This document shows positions 1 to 5,580 of a stretch of 5,580 nucleotides of DNA, piece after piece. The position numbers and the translations under genes are program-made. The notes beneath the pieces are model-generated. The model did not search any database. It saw nothing but the letters and a program-made list of their open reading frames with translations, and was not told where the DNA came from. How positions within the stretch are numbered: position 1 is the first letter of the stretch; the number at the start of each line of letters is the position of its first letter. This stretch comes from Oscillospiraceae bacterium (GTDB taxonomy: Bacteria > Bacillota > Clostridia > Oscillospirales > Ruminococcaceae): positions 1-5,580 of the forward strand of contig JAFXOO010000018.1 of NCBI GenBank assembly GCA_017528675.1, written 5' to 3'.

Positions 1-441
1 ATCCGCATGGTAACCGGCAAGAACCGTGCCATCGTCATCACCGACGGCAGTGAAGACGATCCGGAGGCACAGGGCATCCCGCTCGTGGGAACTGTCGCCG
101 CCGGCATCCCGATCACAGCCATCGAGAATGTCACGGATTATGTGGACTTCTATCCCTCCGGGACGTATGACGGCAAGCTTTTCGCCCTGCGTATCCGGGG
201 TGAGAGCATGATCAACATCGGCATTTTAGACGGAGACATCGTGATCGTTGAGCAGACGAATTACGCCGAAAACGGTGATGTTGTCGTAGCCCTTGTAGAC
301 CGCAGCGAAGCGACTGTCAAGACATTTTTCAAGGAAGACGGCCACTACCGTCTCCAGCCTGAAAATGACGAAATGGATCCGATCATCGTAGATGAGGTCG
401 AAATCCTCGGCAAGGTCGTATCCCTGATCCGGTATTTCTGA
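1..441 (+). CDS. lexA: LexA repressor, C-terminal catalytic part (5' end cut by window edge)
   Basis: This is the dimerisation and self-cleavage half of the SOS repressor LexA. Under RecA stimulation LexA cuts itself and releases DNA-repair genes. Visible are the Ala-Gly scissile bond in VGTVAAGIP (codons at 100-102 and 103-105), the nucleophile Ser in RGESM (205-207) and the general-base Lys in ATVKTFF (319-321). The spacings of 35 residues from cleavage site to Ser and 38 from Ser to Lys match the S24-type peptidase fold of LexA. The frame is open from base 1 and the residues before position 60 look like the linker, so the ATG at 7 is internal. The N-terminal winged-helix DNA-binding domain and the autoregulated promoter lie outside the window. 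The gene ends at TGA 439-441. Fifty bases without a T-run separate it from zapA, so read-through is likely. A phage-type S24 repressor is the alternative, but the closeness to LexA motifs and the housekeeping neighbours favour LexA. Confidence 0.95.
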   Translation: MRMVTGKNRAIVITDGSEDDPEAQGIPLVGTVAAGIPITAIENVTDYVDFYPSGTYDGKLFALRIRGESMINIGILDGDIVIVEQTNYAENGDVVVALVDRSEATVKTFFKEDGHYRLQPENDEMDPIIVDEVEILGKVVSLIRYF

Positions 442-491
442 AGCCCCGTACAGGAAGTGAAACAACCCACAGAAAGAAAGGAGCACCCGCA

Positions 492-860
492 ATGATGAAC
501 AAAGTCAAGGTCGTTATCCTCGGCAAGGACTACACCCTCATGACCGAGGAGGCACCCAATTACGTCTACAATCTGGCAAGAACCCTTGAGAACGAAATCC
601 GTGAAAAGATGGAAAAGGGCGGTGTATCGCAGTACAACGCAGCGATTATGACCGCACTTTCTGCGCTTGACGACATGAACAAATCCCGTTCCCAGCTCAA
701 TGACATTGCCGACACAAGCAAGAGTTATGTAGACGATGCCGGCCGTGTCCGCATCGAGCGTGATGCCGCCCTCAAGGAGATCGAGGTACTCAAGTCCAAG
801 ATTGCCCAGCTTGAGAACACCCTCAAGCTGCGGAAGCTCAAGGAAAGCCTTGATGCCTGA
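492..860 (+). CDS. zapA: Cell division protein ZapA
   Basis: This 122-residue protein matches ZapA, a cytoplasmic factor that binds FtsZ, bundles its protofilaments and stabilises the division ring. The N-terminal head (about residues 3-65) has the typical start KVKVVILGKDYTL, followed by the helix containing EEAPNYVYNLARTLENEI and the segment SQYNAAIMTALSALDDM. A long charged coiled coil (about residues 86-118) ends the protein, as expected for the ZapA dimer/tetramer stalk. It is somewhat longer than the short Bacillus form (about 85 aa). The start is the first of two adjacent ATGs at 492, with AGAAAGGAG ending at 483 (8-nt spacing). Its stop overlaps the start of the next gene by 8 nt, suggesting translational coupling. 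A ZapA gene directly before a U32 peptidase gene is a known Clostridia arrangement; the mutS2 gene sometimes found nearby is not in this window. Confidence 0.92.
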   Translation: MMNKVKVVILGKDYTLMTEEAPNYVYNLARTLENEIREKMEKGGVSQYNAAIMTALSALDDMNKSRSQLNDIADTSKSYVDDAGRVRIERDAALKEIEVLKSKIAQLENTLKLRKLKESLDA

Positions 861-2874
861 GATCCTTGCACCGGCCGGGAGCATGGAAGCGCTCATTGCA
901 GCCGTGCGCTGCGGCGCTGATGCTGTTTACGTCGGTGGCACAATGTACTCTGCCCGCAGCAGTGCAGCGAATTTCGACCTGCCCGCACTCCGGGAGGCAT
1001 CCGATCTCTGCCGTTGTGCCGGTGTAAAGCTGCACCTGGCGGTCAACACGCTGCTGACGGATACAGAATTGCCGGAATTTTGTCGATATATGGAGAAAGC
1101 AGGACAATTTGCAGATGCCTGTATCGTGCAGGACACCGGTGTTCTGCAAGTCATCCGCCGGTTGCTCCCGGAGATGCCGCTCCATGCCTCCACCCAGATG
1201 AGCATCCATACCCCCGCCGGAGCACGGGAGGCAGCCGCCCTCGGCTGCACCAGGGTAGTAGCCGCAAGGGAAATGTCCCGGGACGAGCTTGCCGACCTCT
1301 GCCGTGAGCCGGTAGAGGTCGAGGTATTCGTTCATGGCGCCCTGTGCATGTCCGTTTCCGGCCAGTGCAGCTTTTCAGCACTTGTCGGCGGCAGAAGTGC
1401 CAACCGTGGTGCCTGTGCGCAGGCATGCCGTCTCCCGTGGAAAACGCCCTCCGGAAAGAATCTCGCAGCGCTCTCGCTCCGGGATCTCTGTCTTGTGCCG
1501 CATATTGCAGAGCTGTGTGAAATGGGTGTCGATTCGTTCAAAATCGAAGGGCGTATGAAGCGTCCGGAGTATGTCGCCGCCGCCGTCACCGCACTGCGTC
1601 AGGCACTTTCCGGCGAGCAGCCCGATCTGGAGCGCCTACAGGCAGTCTTTTCGAGAAGCGGCTTCACCGATGGCTATTTCACGGGAAAAAAGCAGAATAT
1701 GTTCGGCTTCCGGAGAAAGGAAGATGTCCTCGCCGGCAGTGCCGTCCTTCCGGAGCTTGCCGCACTCTATGAAAAGCAGCCGCCCCTCGAAACGCTGGAT
1801 TTTTCGGCAAATCTGCAAAGCGGCGCCCCAGCCGTCCTGACCGTCACTGACACGCACGCAAGAACTGTGACCGTCACCGGCGACATCCCGGAGCAGGCGG
1901 AAAAGACGCCTCTGACCGCAGAACGCCTGTCCCGCAGCCTTTCCAAGCTTGGCGGAACGATTTACCGGGCAGAGGAGACCCGCCTTGCGAACCCGGACGG
2001 CCTGATTCTGACCGCTGCCCAGTGCAATGCGCTGCGGCGGGAGGCAGTGCAGGCGATGGATGCACTGCGCATCCGGGAGAATACACCGCCCTGTCCGCTT
2101 GGCAGCACCAGGCTTCCGTCGTCCGTCCCCAGCAAGGGGCGTGGCGAGTATCGTCTGCATGTCCGCACCGCAGCACAGCTTGCCGCTGTTTCTGAGGGAA
2201 TCTGCTGCATTCCGCTGTCACTTGCCGGAGCGTGTGTGCCATCGCCCCGGATCTGGCTTGAAGCGCCCCGCATCATTGCCAATGAGCCGGAATACAGCCG
2301 GAAACTCTCTGCGCTTTATGCGCAGGGCTACCGTCATCTGCTCTGCCATAACCAGGCGGATATCCGACTGGGCAGGGAAGCGGGCTTCACGCTGCACGGC
2401 GGCTTCGGCCTGAACGTGGCAAACCGCATGACCGTGCAGACGCTTGCAGGGCAAGGGGTGCAGGATGTGACCGGTTCCATCGAACTGCGCCTGCGCACCC
2501 TGCAACAGCTATGTCCGGAAACCGCCCCTGAGACCGGCATCGCAGCGATTGTCTACGGACGTCTGCCGATGATGCTGTTCCGCTGCTGTCCGATCCGTTC
2601 CCAGGACGGCTGCCGGCACCATGGCTGCACTATGACCGACCGCACCGGCAGGGTATTCCCGCTCCAGTGCAGCGGCAGCTACCAGGAACTCCTGAATTCT
2701 GCTGTATTATGGCTCCCCGGCAAGACGGTTCCCGACCTTGATTATCTTGATTTTTACTTCACAGACGAGCCGCCTGCCCGCATTTCCGATGTTCTGCAAG
2801 CCTACCGGACAGGCAGCGGCACTCCGCCGCCGGAACGCACCGGCGGCCTGTATGAGAAAGGAGGGCTCCGATGA
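853..2874 (+). CDS. U32 family protein with DUF3656 domain (RlhA-like; annotated as peptidase/collagenase-like)
   Basis: This 673-residue protein has the full U32 architecture. It opens with PEILAPAGSMEALIAAV and GADAVYVGG, typical of the TIM-barrel-like N-terminal domain. It continues with HASTQMSIHT (about 111-120), FVHGALCMSVSGQCSFS (about 159-175), GGRSANRGACAQACR (about 179-193), FKIEGRMKRPEYVAA (about 229-243) and SRSGFTDGYFTGK (about 267-279). Cys165, Cys172, Cys188 and Cys192 occupy the places of the four conserved cysteines that bind a 4Fe-4S cluster in related U32 proteins. A DUF3656-like segment follows (about 310-405, with SKLGGTIYR and LRREAVQAM). A second conserved region starts near residue 432 and contains HGGFGLNVANR (515-525) and YGRLPMMLFRCCPIR (568-582). 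E. coli U32 proteins of this layout (RlhA) act in hydroxylation of C2501 in 23S rRNA and other members modify tRNA U34, so RNA hydroxylation is more likely than proteolysis; this is inferred from family. The ATG at 853 is chosen because the motif-bearing protein begins exactly there, with AAGGA at 840-844. Extension upstream would only read zapA out of frame. Confidence 0.9.
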   Translation: MPEILAPAGSMEALIAAVRCGADAVYVGGTMYSARSSAANFDLPALREASDLCRCAGVKLHLAVNTLLTDTELPEFCRYMEKAGQFADACIVQDTGVLQVIRRLLPEMPLHASTQMSIHTPAGAREAAALGCTRVVAAREMSRDELADLCREPVEVEVFVHGALCMSVSGQCSFSALVGGRSANRGACAQACRLPWKTPSGKNLAALSLRDLCLVPHIAELCEMGVDSFKIEGRMKRPEYVAAAVTALRQALSGEQPDLERLQAVFSRSGFTDGYFTGKKQNMFGFRRKEDVLAGSAVLPELAALYEKQPPLETLDFSANLQSGAPAVLTVTDTHARTVTVTGDIPEQAEKTPLTAERLSRSLSKLGGTIYRAEETRLANPDGLILTAAQCNALRREAVQAMDALRIRENTPPCPLGSTRLPSSVPSKGRGEYRLHVRTAAQLAAVSEGICCIPLSLAGACVPSPRIWLEAPRIIANEPEYSRKLSALYAQGYRHLLCHNQADIRLGREAGFTLHGGFGLNVANRMTVQTLAGQGVQDVTGSIELRLRTLQQLCPETAPETGIAAIVYGRLPMMLFRCCPIRSQDGCRHHGCTMTDRTGRVFPLQCSGSYQELLNSAVLWLPGKTVPDLDYLDFYFTDEPPARISDVLQAYRTGSGTPPPERTGGLYEKGGLR

Positions 2875-3308
2875 AGCTCCTGTTCCGAAAACTCAGCAGC
2901 AAAGCGGTACTCCCTGTCCGTGCAACGCCGGACAGTGCCGGCGCAGACCTTTGCGCCTGCCTGGAGACACCGGTCACGATTGCACCGGGGGAGACAGTGA
3001 TGATTCCGCTTGGACTGACCTGTCAGCCGACCCGCAAGGATATCGCACTGCTGGTATTTCCACGTTCCGGCCTTGCGTCAAAGCACGGCATTACGCTGGC
3101 GAACGCCGTTGGCGTCGTTGACAGCGACTACCGGGGCGAGTGGCATGTACCGCTTCACAACATCAGTGCCATGCCCTTTACCGTCGAGCACGGCATGCGG
3201 GTTGCGCAGCTTGTTGTAACCCCGGTTCTGTTCCCGGAGATGCTCGAAACCGATACCATAGATGAAACCGCACGGGGTGCCGGTGGCTTCGGCTCCAGCG
3301 GCATCTGA
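2871..3308 (+). CDS. dut: Deoxyuridine 5'-triphosphate nucleotidohydrolase (dUTPase)
   Basis: This enzyme hydrolyses dUTP to dUMP and pyrophosphate, keeping uracil out of DNA and supplying dUMP for thymidylate synthesis. It acts as a cytoplasmic homotrimer. All five trimeric dUTPase motifs are present in 145 residues, the normal size. Motif I is DSAGADLCA (21-29), motif II PRSGLASKHGI (64-74), motif III GVVDSDYRGEW (81-91), motif IV GMRVAQL (108-114) and motif V RGAGGFGSSG (135-144). In motif III, Asp84 corresponds to the catalytic base and Tyr87 to the residue that excludes thymine. The C-terminal motif V arm is intact (GSSG in place of the more common GSTG, a conservative change). The ATG at 2871 overlaps the upstream TGA as ATGA and is preceded by AAAGGAGGG (2857-2865), a very strong site, so high and coupled translation is expected. 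dCTP deaminase, a fold relative, is excluded by the complete motif III and V set. Confidence 0.97.
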   Translation: MKLLFRKLSSKAVLPVRATPDSAGADLCACLETPVTIAPGETVMIPLGLTCQPTRKDIALLVFPRSGLASKHGITLANAVGVVDSDYRGEWHVPLHNISAMPFTVEHGMRVAQLVVTPVLFPEMLETDTIDETARGAGGFGSSGI

Positions 3309-3323
3309 TTCATTTCCAGAAAT

Positions 3324-3350
3324 AAAAAAAGCGGGCATGTGCCCATGCCC
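3324..3350 (-). terminator. GC-rich hairpin with flanking A-run, terminator-like in the minus direction
   Basis: The inverted repeat GGGCATG (3333-3339) and CATGCCC (3344-3350) forms a perfect 7-bp stem with a TGCC loop, directly after dut. On the + strand it is preceded by seven A (3324-3330) and not followed by T, so it is not a canonical intrinsic terminator for the dut transcript. Read on the minus strand, the stem is followed by GC and seven T, which is the canonical layout. No minus-strand gene is visible here to use it. On the + strand it could instead act as a 3'-end stabiliser or weakly modulate the downstream ribosome binding site (AAAGGAGAG at 3355-3363, only 5 nt beyond the stem). 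The structure is seen directly; its function is uncertain. Confidence 0.5.
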
Positions 3351-3367
3351 CAGTAAAGGAGAGAACA

Positions 3368-3646
3368 ATGAAACAAGGACTGCTTATGTTTGCGCTCGTC
3401 ATGATTGCAGTATTCATCGGAGCACTTGTCGGAGATCTGACCTCCACGCTTCCCGGTCTTGAATGGCTTGGTGAAGGCTATGAGATCGGCGTATCCACGT
3501 TTGATCTGGACATACATCTGATGGTACTGACCTTTGGCCTGAAGATGAAATTCTGCATAGCAGAGGTGATTTTCCTTCTGATCGCCCTGCTCTGTTTTCC
3601 GAAGCTGAGCAAACTTGTTTTTGCAGGCGGCGGTGAAAAAAAGTAA
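3368..3646 (+). CDS. DUF4321 family small membrane protein
   Basis: This 92-residue protein has two predicted membrane helices, at about residues 4-23 and 62-78. They are joined by an acidic, glycine-containing loop, and the tail ends in GGGEKK. The loop and second helix (STFDLDIHLMVLTFGLKMKF and following) match the pattern I recall for DUF4321, a small Firmicute family with no established biochemical function that is often found beside maf, radC and mreBCD. The start ATG at 3368 has AAAGGAGAG at 3355-3363 with a good 4-6 nt spacing. The gene stands 59 nt after dut and 190 nt before mreB. Proximity to the shape-determination genes suggests an envelope role, but that is only context. The family match rests on recollection of the pattern and was not searched. 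Confidence 0.75.
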   Translation: MKQGLLMFALVMIAVFIGALVGDLTSTLPGLEWLGEGYEIGVSTFDLDIHLMVLTFGLKMKFCIAEVIFLLIALLCFPKLSKLVFAGGGEKK

Positions 3647-3666
3647 GCAGTATTTCTCCCGTTTGG

Positions 3667-3686
3667 CGGATTTTGACGGATTTTGA
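3667..3686. repeat. 10-bp direct tandem repeat (CGGATTTTGA x2)
   Basis: Two exact adjacent copies of CGGATTTTGA lie 20 bases after the DUF4321 stop, and the following C prolongs the identity by one base. The second copy creates a perfect TTGACA hexamer (3683-3688), but no -10 hexamer sits at a suitable distance. The repeat lies about 50 bp upstream of the mreB -35 element, where an activator could bind. It may equally be a chance slippage product. Confidence 0.5.
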
Positions 3687-3736
3687 CAGCAGGCTGCGTG
3701 GTTTTTCATGCCATACATAAAATTTCAGAAAATAAC

Positions 3737-3765
3737 TTGTTTCCTGCCGGAAAAAATGGTATAAT
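3737..3765 (+). promoter_or_regulatory. Sigma-A type promoter with extended -10, driving mreBC
   Basis: A -35-like TTGTTT (3737-3742) and a perfect -10 TATAAT (3760-3765) are separated by exactly 17 bp. TG at 3757-3758 gives an extended -10 (TGGTATAAT). The surroundings are AT-rich, in contrast to the GC-rich genes on either side. Transcription would start near 3772, leaving a leader of about 65 nt before the mreB ATG at 3837. The -35 box is the weaker element (4 of 6 to TTGACA), which the extended -10 would compensate. This separates the mre genes from the upstream dut/DUF4321 unit as at least a semi-independent operon. Confidence 0.82.
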
Positions 3766-3788
3766 AAAAAGAGTACTGGAAGCATCAC

Positions 3789-3809
3789 AGGGCGCAGTCT
3801 GCCCTTTTT
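3789..3809 (+). terminator. Short terminator-like hairpin in the mreB leader (possible attenuator)
   Basis: AGGGC (3789-3793) can pair with GCCCT (3801-3805), with one further G-U pair (3794/3800) closing a 5-nt loop. A run of five T (3805-3809) follows at once. The layout is that of an intrinsic terminator, but the stem of 5-6 bp is short. It sits about 17 nt after the predicted transcription start and 27 nt before the mreB ATG. It could end transcripts arriving from DUF4321, partially attenuate mreB, or simply be a weak structure. No ATG lies between the predicted start and mreB, so leader-peptide attenuation is not supported. No competing anti-terminator of comparable strength was seen by eye. 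Confidence 0.4.
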
Positions 3810-3836
3810 CAGATAGTAGAACAAAGGAGAGAGAGC

Positions 3837-4862
3837 ATGTTTACAAAAGACATTGGTATTGACCTTGGCACGGCAAATACTCTGGTCTATATGCGTGGGA
3901 AAGGCATCGTGCTCCGTGAACCGTCCGTTGTGGCGGTGAACACCAGAACGGAAAAAGCACGCTATGTCGGCAAAGATGCAAAGCAGGTCATCGGCAGGAC
4001 TCCCGGCTCGATTGTGGCGGTACGTCCTCTCAAAGAAGGCGTCATAGCCGATTTTGACCTGACCATCACCATGCTTCAGGAGTTCATTCACAAGGCGCTC
4101 AAGGGCCGTATCTTCACCAAGGCACGGGTCACGATCTGCATCCCCTCCGGTGTCACACCGGTTGAGCGCAATGCCGTCCGTGAGGCAGCCGAAAAGGCTG
4201 GTGCCCGCCATCCCGTATTCATTGTAGAAGAACCGATGGCAGCCGCAATCGGCGCAGGTCTCCCGACCACCGAGCCGACCGGCAGCATGATCGTGGACAT
4301 CGGCGGCGGAACAAGCGAAGTTGCCGTGATCTCGCTTGGCGGCATTGTGACCTCCCGTTCGGTGCGCTGTGCAGGCGATGCCTTTGACACAGCCATCCAG
4401 AATTATATCAAGAAGCGCTATAATCTGCTGATCGGTGAACGCTCTGCCGAGAACATCAAGCTCACCATCGGCTCTGCTTTCCCCGGTGAGACAGAGGAAA
4501 TGATGGAGATCAAGGGCAGGAACCTGCTCAACGGTCTGCCGGAGAATGTCACCGTCAACTCGACGGAGATCCGTGATGCCATGACCGAACCGCTTTCCCG
4601 CATCATCGACGCCATCAAGACCACGCTTGAGGAGACCCCGCCGGAGCTCTCCGCTGACATCATCGACCAGGGCATCACCCTTGCAGGCGGCGGTGCATTG
4701 CTCCGGGGGATGGACAAGCTCATCAACCGGGAGACGGGAATGCCGGTCTATATTGCCGAATTCCCGCTTGACTGCGTGGCAGAAGGCGCCGGCAAGGTGC
4801 TTGAGAACATGGATAAGTACCAGGATACACTGGTGGAATATCTGAAGTATTATGAGAAGTAA
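3837..4862 (+). CDS. mreB: Rod shape-determining protein MreB (bacterial actin)
   Basis: MreB is an actin-like ATPase that polymerises on the inner face of the membrane and orients the elongation (Rod) complex that inserts peptidoglycan along the cell side wall. The 341-residue length is standard. The phosphate-1 motif is DIGIDLGTANTLVY (5-18), the catalytic glutamate region IVEEPMAAAIGAG (129-141), phosphate-2 DIGGGTSEVAV (154-164) and the adenosine loop GITLAGGGALLRGMD (279-293). Ile92-Phe93 in GRIFTKA correspond to the hydrophobic loop that in characterised MreB contacts the membrane. It starts at ATG 3837 with AAAGGAG at 3823-3829 (7-nt spacing) behind its own promoter. Some segments (TVNSTEI, ELSADIID, NMDK near the end) resemble the Mbl paralogue as much as MreB. 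The mreC gene 27 nt downstream supports the mreB name. No truncation or missing nucleotide-binding residue is seen. Confidence 0.96.
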   Translation: MFTKDIGIDLGTANTLVYMRGKGIVLREPSVVAVNTRTEKARYVGKDAKQVIGRTPGSIVAVRPLKEGVIADFDLTITMLQEFIHKALKGRIFTKARVTICIPSGVTPVERNAVREAAEKAGARHPVFIVEEPMAAAIGAGLPTTEPTGSMIVDIGGGTSEVAVISLGGIVTSRSVRCAGDAFDTAIQNYIKKRYNLLIGERSAENIKLTIGSAFPGETEEMMEIKGRNLLNGLPENVTVNSTEIRDAMTEPLSRIIDAIKTTLEETPPELSADIIDQGITLAGGGALLRGMDKLINRETGMPVYIAEFPLDCVAEGAGKVLENMDKYQDTLVEYLKYYEK

Positions 4863-4869
4863 ACCAAGC

Positions 4870-4878
4870 GGAGGGAGG
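4870..4878 (+). promoter_or_regulatory. mreC ribosome binding site with long spacing
   Basis: The purine stretch GGAGGGAGG contains two overlapping Shine-Dalgarno cores. The nearer core ends 11 nt before the mreC ATG at 4890, longer than the 5-8 nt seen for every other gene here. No ATG, GTG or TTG lies in frame between the mreB stop and 4890, so 4890 is the only start that keeps the membrane helix in its normal place. Confidence 0.7.
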
Positions 4879-4889
4879 CGACCCGGCAA

Positions 4890-5580
4890 ATGAGCAATTT
4901 CTGGAAAAGCACGAAATGCCGTGTGATTCTCTGCATACTTGCGCTTTTGATCGGTGTCATGATCTATGCGCTTTCGACAGGCGGCTATACCATCAGCACT
5001 GTCGGGATCTTCAAGCGCATCGCCGCCCCCTTCCAGTATGCCTCCAACGCCATCTCCCAGCAGGTGGAATACAACCTGAAGCTTTACCGCAATGCTGAAT
5101 TCCACTATGAGCAGAACAAGGCACTGCGCCAGGAGATAGCCGAACTGAACCAGGAGCTTGTCGGATATGAGCAGACCAAGGAGGAGCTTGAGAAGCTCAA
5201 GGGCTTTGTCGGCATCAAGGAAACGCATGAGGATTTTACGCTTTCCGCTCCCTGTGATGTCATCGGCTATGTCACGAACGATCCGTTCCATGCGTTCATG
5301 ATTAACGGCGGCACCCGTGACGGCATCGGGCTCTATGATCCGGTCGTAACAGATCAGGGTCTTGTCGGCATCATCACCGAGGTCGGCACCGATACAGCGA
5401 CAGTAACAACGCTGCTCTCGCCGGACATTTCCGTGGCAGCCTACTGTGCCACCACTACTGACCGGGGTGTTGTTTCAGGCACCGTAGCCCTGTCCATGGA
5501 CGGTCTGACCCGTATGCAGTACCTTGACCAGGACACCGCCCTTCGTCAGAACAAGGTCATTCTCACCACCGGAGAGACCG
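4890..5580 (+). CDS. mreC: Rod shape-determining protein MreC, N-terminal 230 residues (3' end cut by window edge)
   Basis: MreC is a bitopic scaffold of the elongation machinery. It links MreB and MreD to the PBP2/RodA peptidoglycan synthases and activates PBP2. The frame is open from ATG 4890 to the window end. A short basic cytoplasmic start (MSNFWKSTKCR) leads into one membrane helix (about 11-28). A coiled coil with repeated E, K, L and Q follows (about 60-105, e.g. ALRQEIAELNQEL), and then the extracellular beta domain. In that domain INGGTRDGIGLYDPVV (about 138-153), DQGLVGIITEVG (155-166) and TTLLSPDISVAA (173-184) are typical MreC segments. This is roughly the first 75-80% of a usual MreC of about 280-300 residues. 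It lies 27 nt after mreB and must be cotranscribed with it. mreD would be expected next. The identification rests on the topology, the beta-domain motifs and the neighbour. Confidence 0.94.
   Translation, partial: MSNFWKSTKCRVILCILALLIGVMIYALSTGGYTISTVGIFKRIAAPFQYASNAISQQVEYNLKLYRNAEFHYEQNKALRQEIAELNQELVGYEQTKEELEKLKGFVGIKETHEDFTLSAPCDVIGYVTNDPFHAFMINGGTRDGIGLYDPVVTDQGLVGIITEVGTDTATVTTLLSPDISVAAYCATTTDRGVVSGTVALSMDGLTRMQYLDQDTALRQNKVILTTGET

Noticed and set aside
7..9. ATG as the start of a short LexA-like protein
   Set aside because: The frame is open to base 1 and the position falls in the linker of LexA. The gene simply continues outside the window.
736..852. 39-residue N-terminal extension of the U32 protein
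   Set aside because: The extension is Ser/Arg/Pro-rich out-of-frame zapA sequence. The family N-terminus (PEILAPAGS) begins right after the ATG at 853, which has its own ribosome binding site.
345..896. A 183-codon minus-strand open frame over lexA/zapA/U32
   Set aside because: It runs antisense to three well-supported genes and has no recognisable domain.
3686..3706. Intrinsic terminator after DUF4321 (CAG..CTG followed by a T-run)
   Set aside because: The stem would be only three or four base pairs and the T-run is displaced by several bases.
3683..3720. Second promoter using the perfect TTGACA at 3683-3688
   Set aside because: At 16-18 bp downstream there is no -10-like hexamer. The nearest AT-rich candidate (TACATA) is about 25 bp away.
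5275..5288. LexA-box-like inverted repeat (CGAAC, 5-nt gap, GTTC)
   Set aside because: The spacing is one base too long for the Gram-positive box, the outer G is missing and it lies inside the mreC coding region.
3414..5291. A 625-codon open frame on the minus strand across DUF4321, the intergenic region, mreB and part of mreC
   Set aside because: Across mreB and mreC it is in exact antisense register, where stops arise only from the sense codons TTA, CTA and TCA, which these genes avoid. The product is rich in His, Arg, Asp and Cys, has no recognisable domain, and mreB itself is unmistakable. It is a codon-bias artefact.

Overview
The window reads as an ordinary chromosomal segment of a moderately GC-rich Firmicute, most likely class Clostridia and perhaps Oscillospirales/Ruminococcaceae. 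That placement is an inference from gene content (Firmicute-type LexA and ZapA, U32/DUF3656 protein, DUF4321 next to mreBC), from strong AAAGGAG-type ribosome binding sites, and from a sigma-A promoter in an AT-rich gap between GC-rich genes. No 16S or other marker is present to settle it. All recognised genes are on the + strand and tightly packed.

Region 1 (1-3308) is a compact gene train. It runs from the 3' part of lexA (SOS repressor, catalytic half only) to zapA (FtsZ-ring associated protein), a U32-family protein with a DUF3656 domain (probably a 23S rRNA hydroxylation factor of the RlhA type rather than a protease), and dut (dUTPase). The gap between lexA and zapA is 50 nt with no terminator. 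zapA and the U32 gene overlap by 8 nt, and the U32 gene and dut overlap by 4 nt (ATGA). This suggests one transcript linking DNA-damage control, division, ribosome/RNA modification and nucleotide-pool sanitation.

Region 2 (3309-3836) holds a small hairpin with a flanking A-run, a small two-helix membrane protein of the DUF4321 type, and a 190-nt AT-rich intergenic region. That region contains a 10-bp tandem repeat, a near-ideal extended -10 promoter and a short terminator-like hairpin in the mreB leader.

Region 3 (3837-5580) is the start of the rod-shape operon: complete mreB (actin-like cytoskeleton) and the first 230 codons of mreC, cut by the window edge. mreD, a class B PBP2 and others would be expected downstream.

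I see no mobile element, CRISPR array, RNA gene, phage gene or novel defence system. The most interesting points are regulatory: possible SOS read-through from lexA into zapA/U32/dut, the attenuator-like mreB leader, and a DUF4321-mreB junction without the maf/radC genes often found there.
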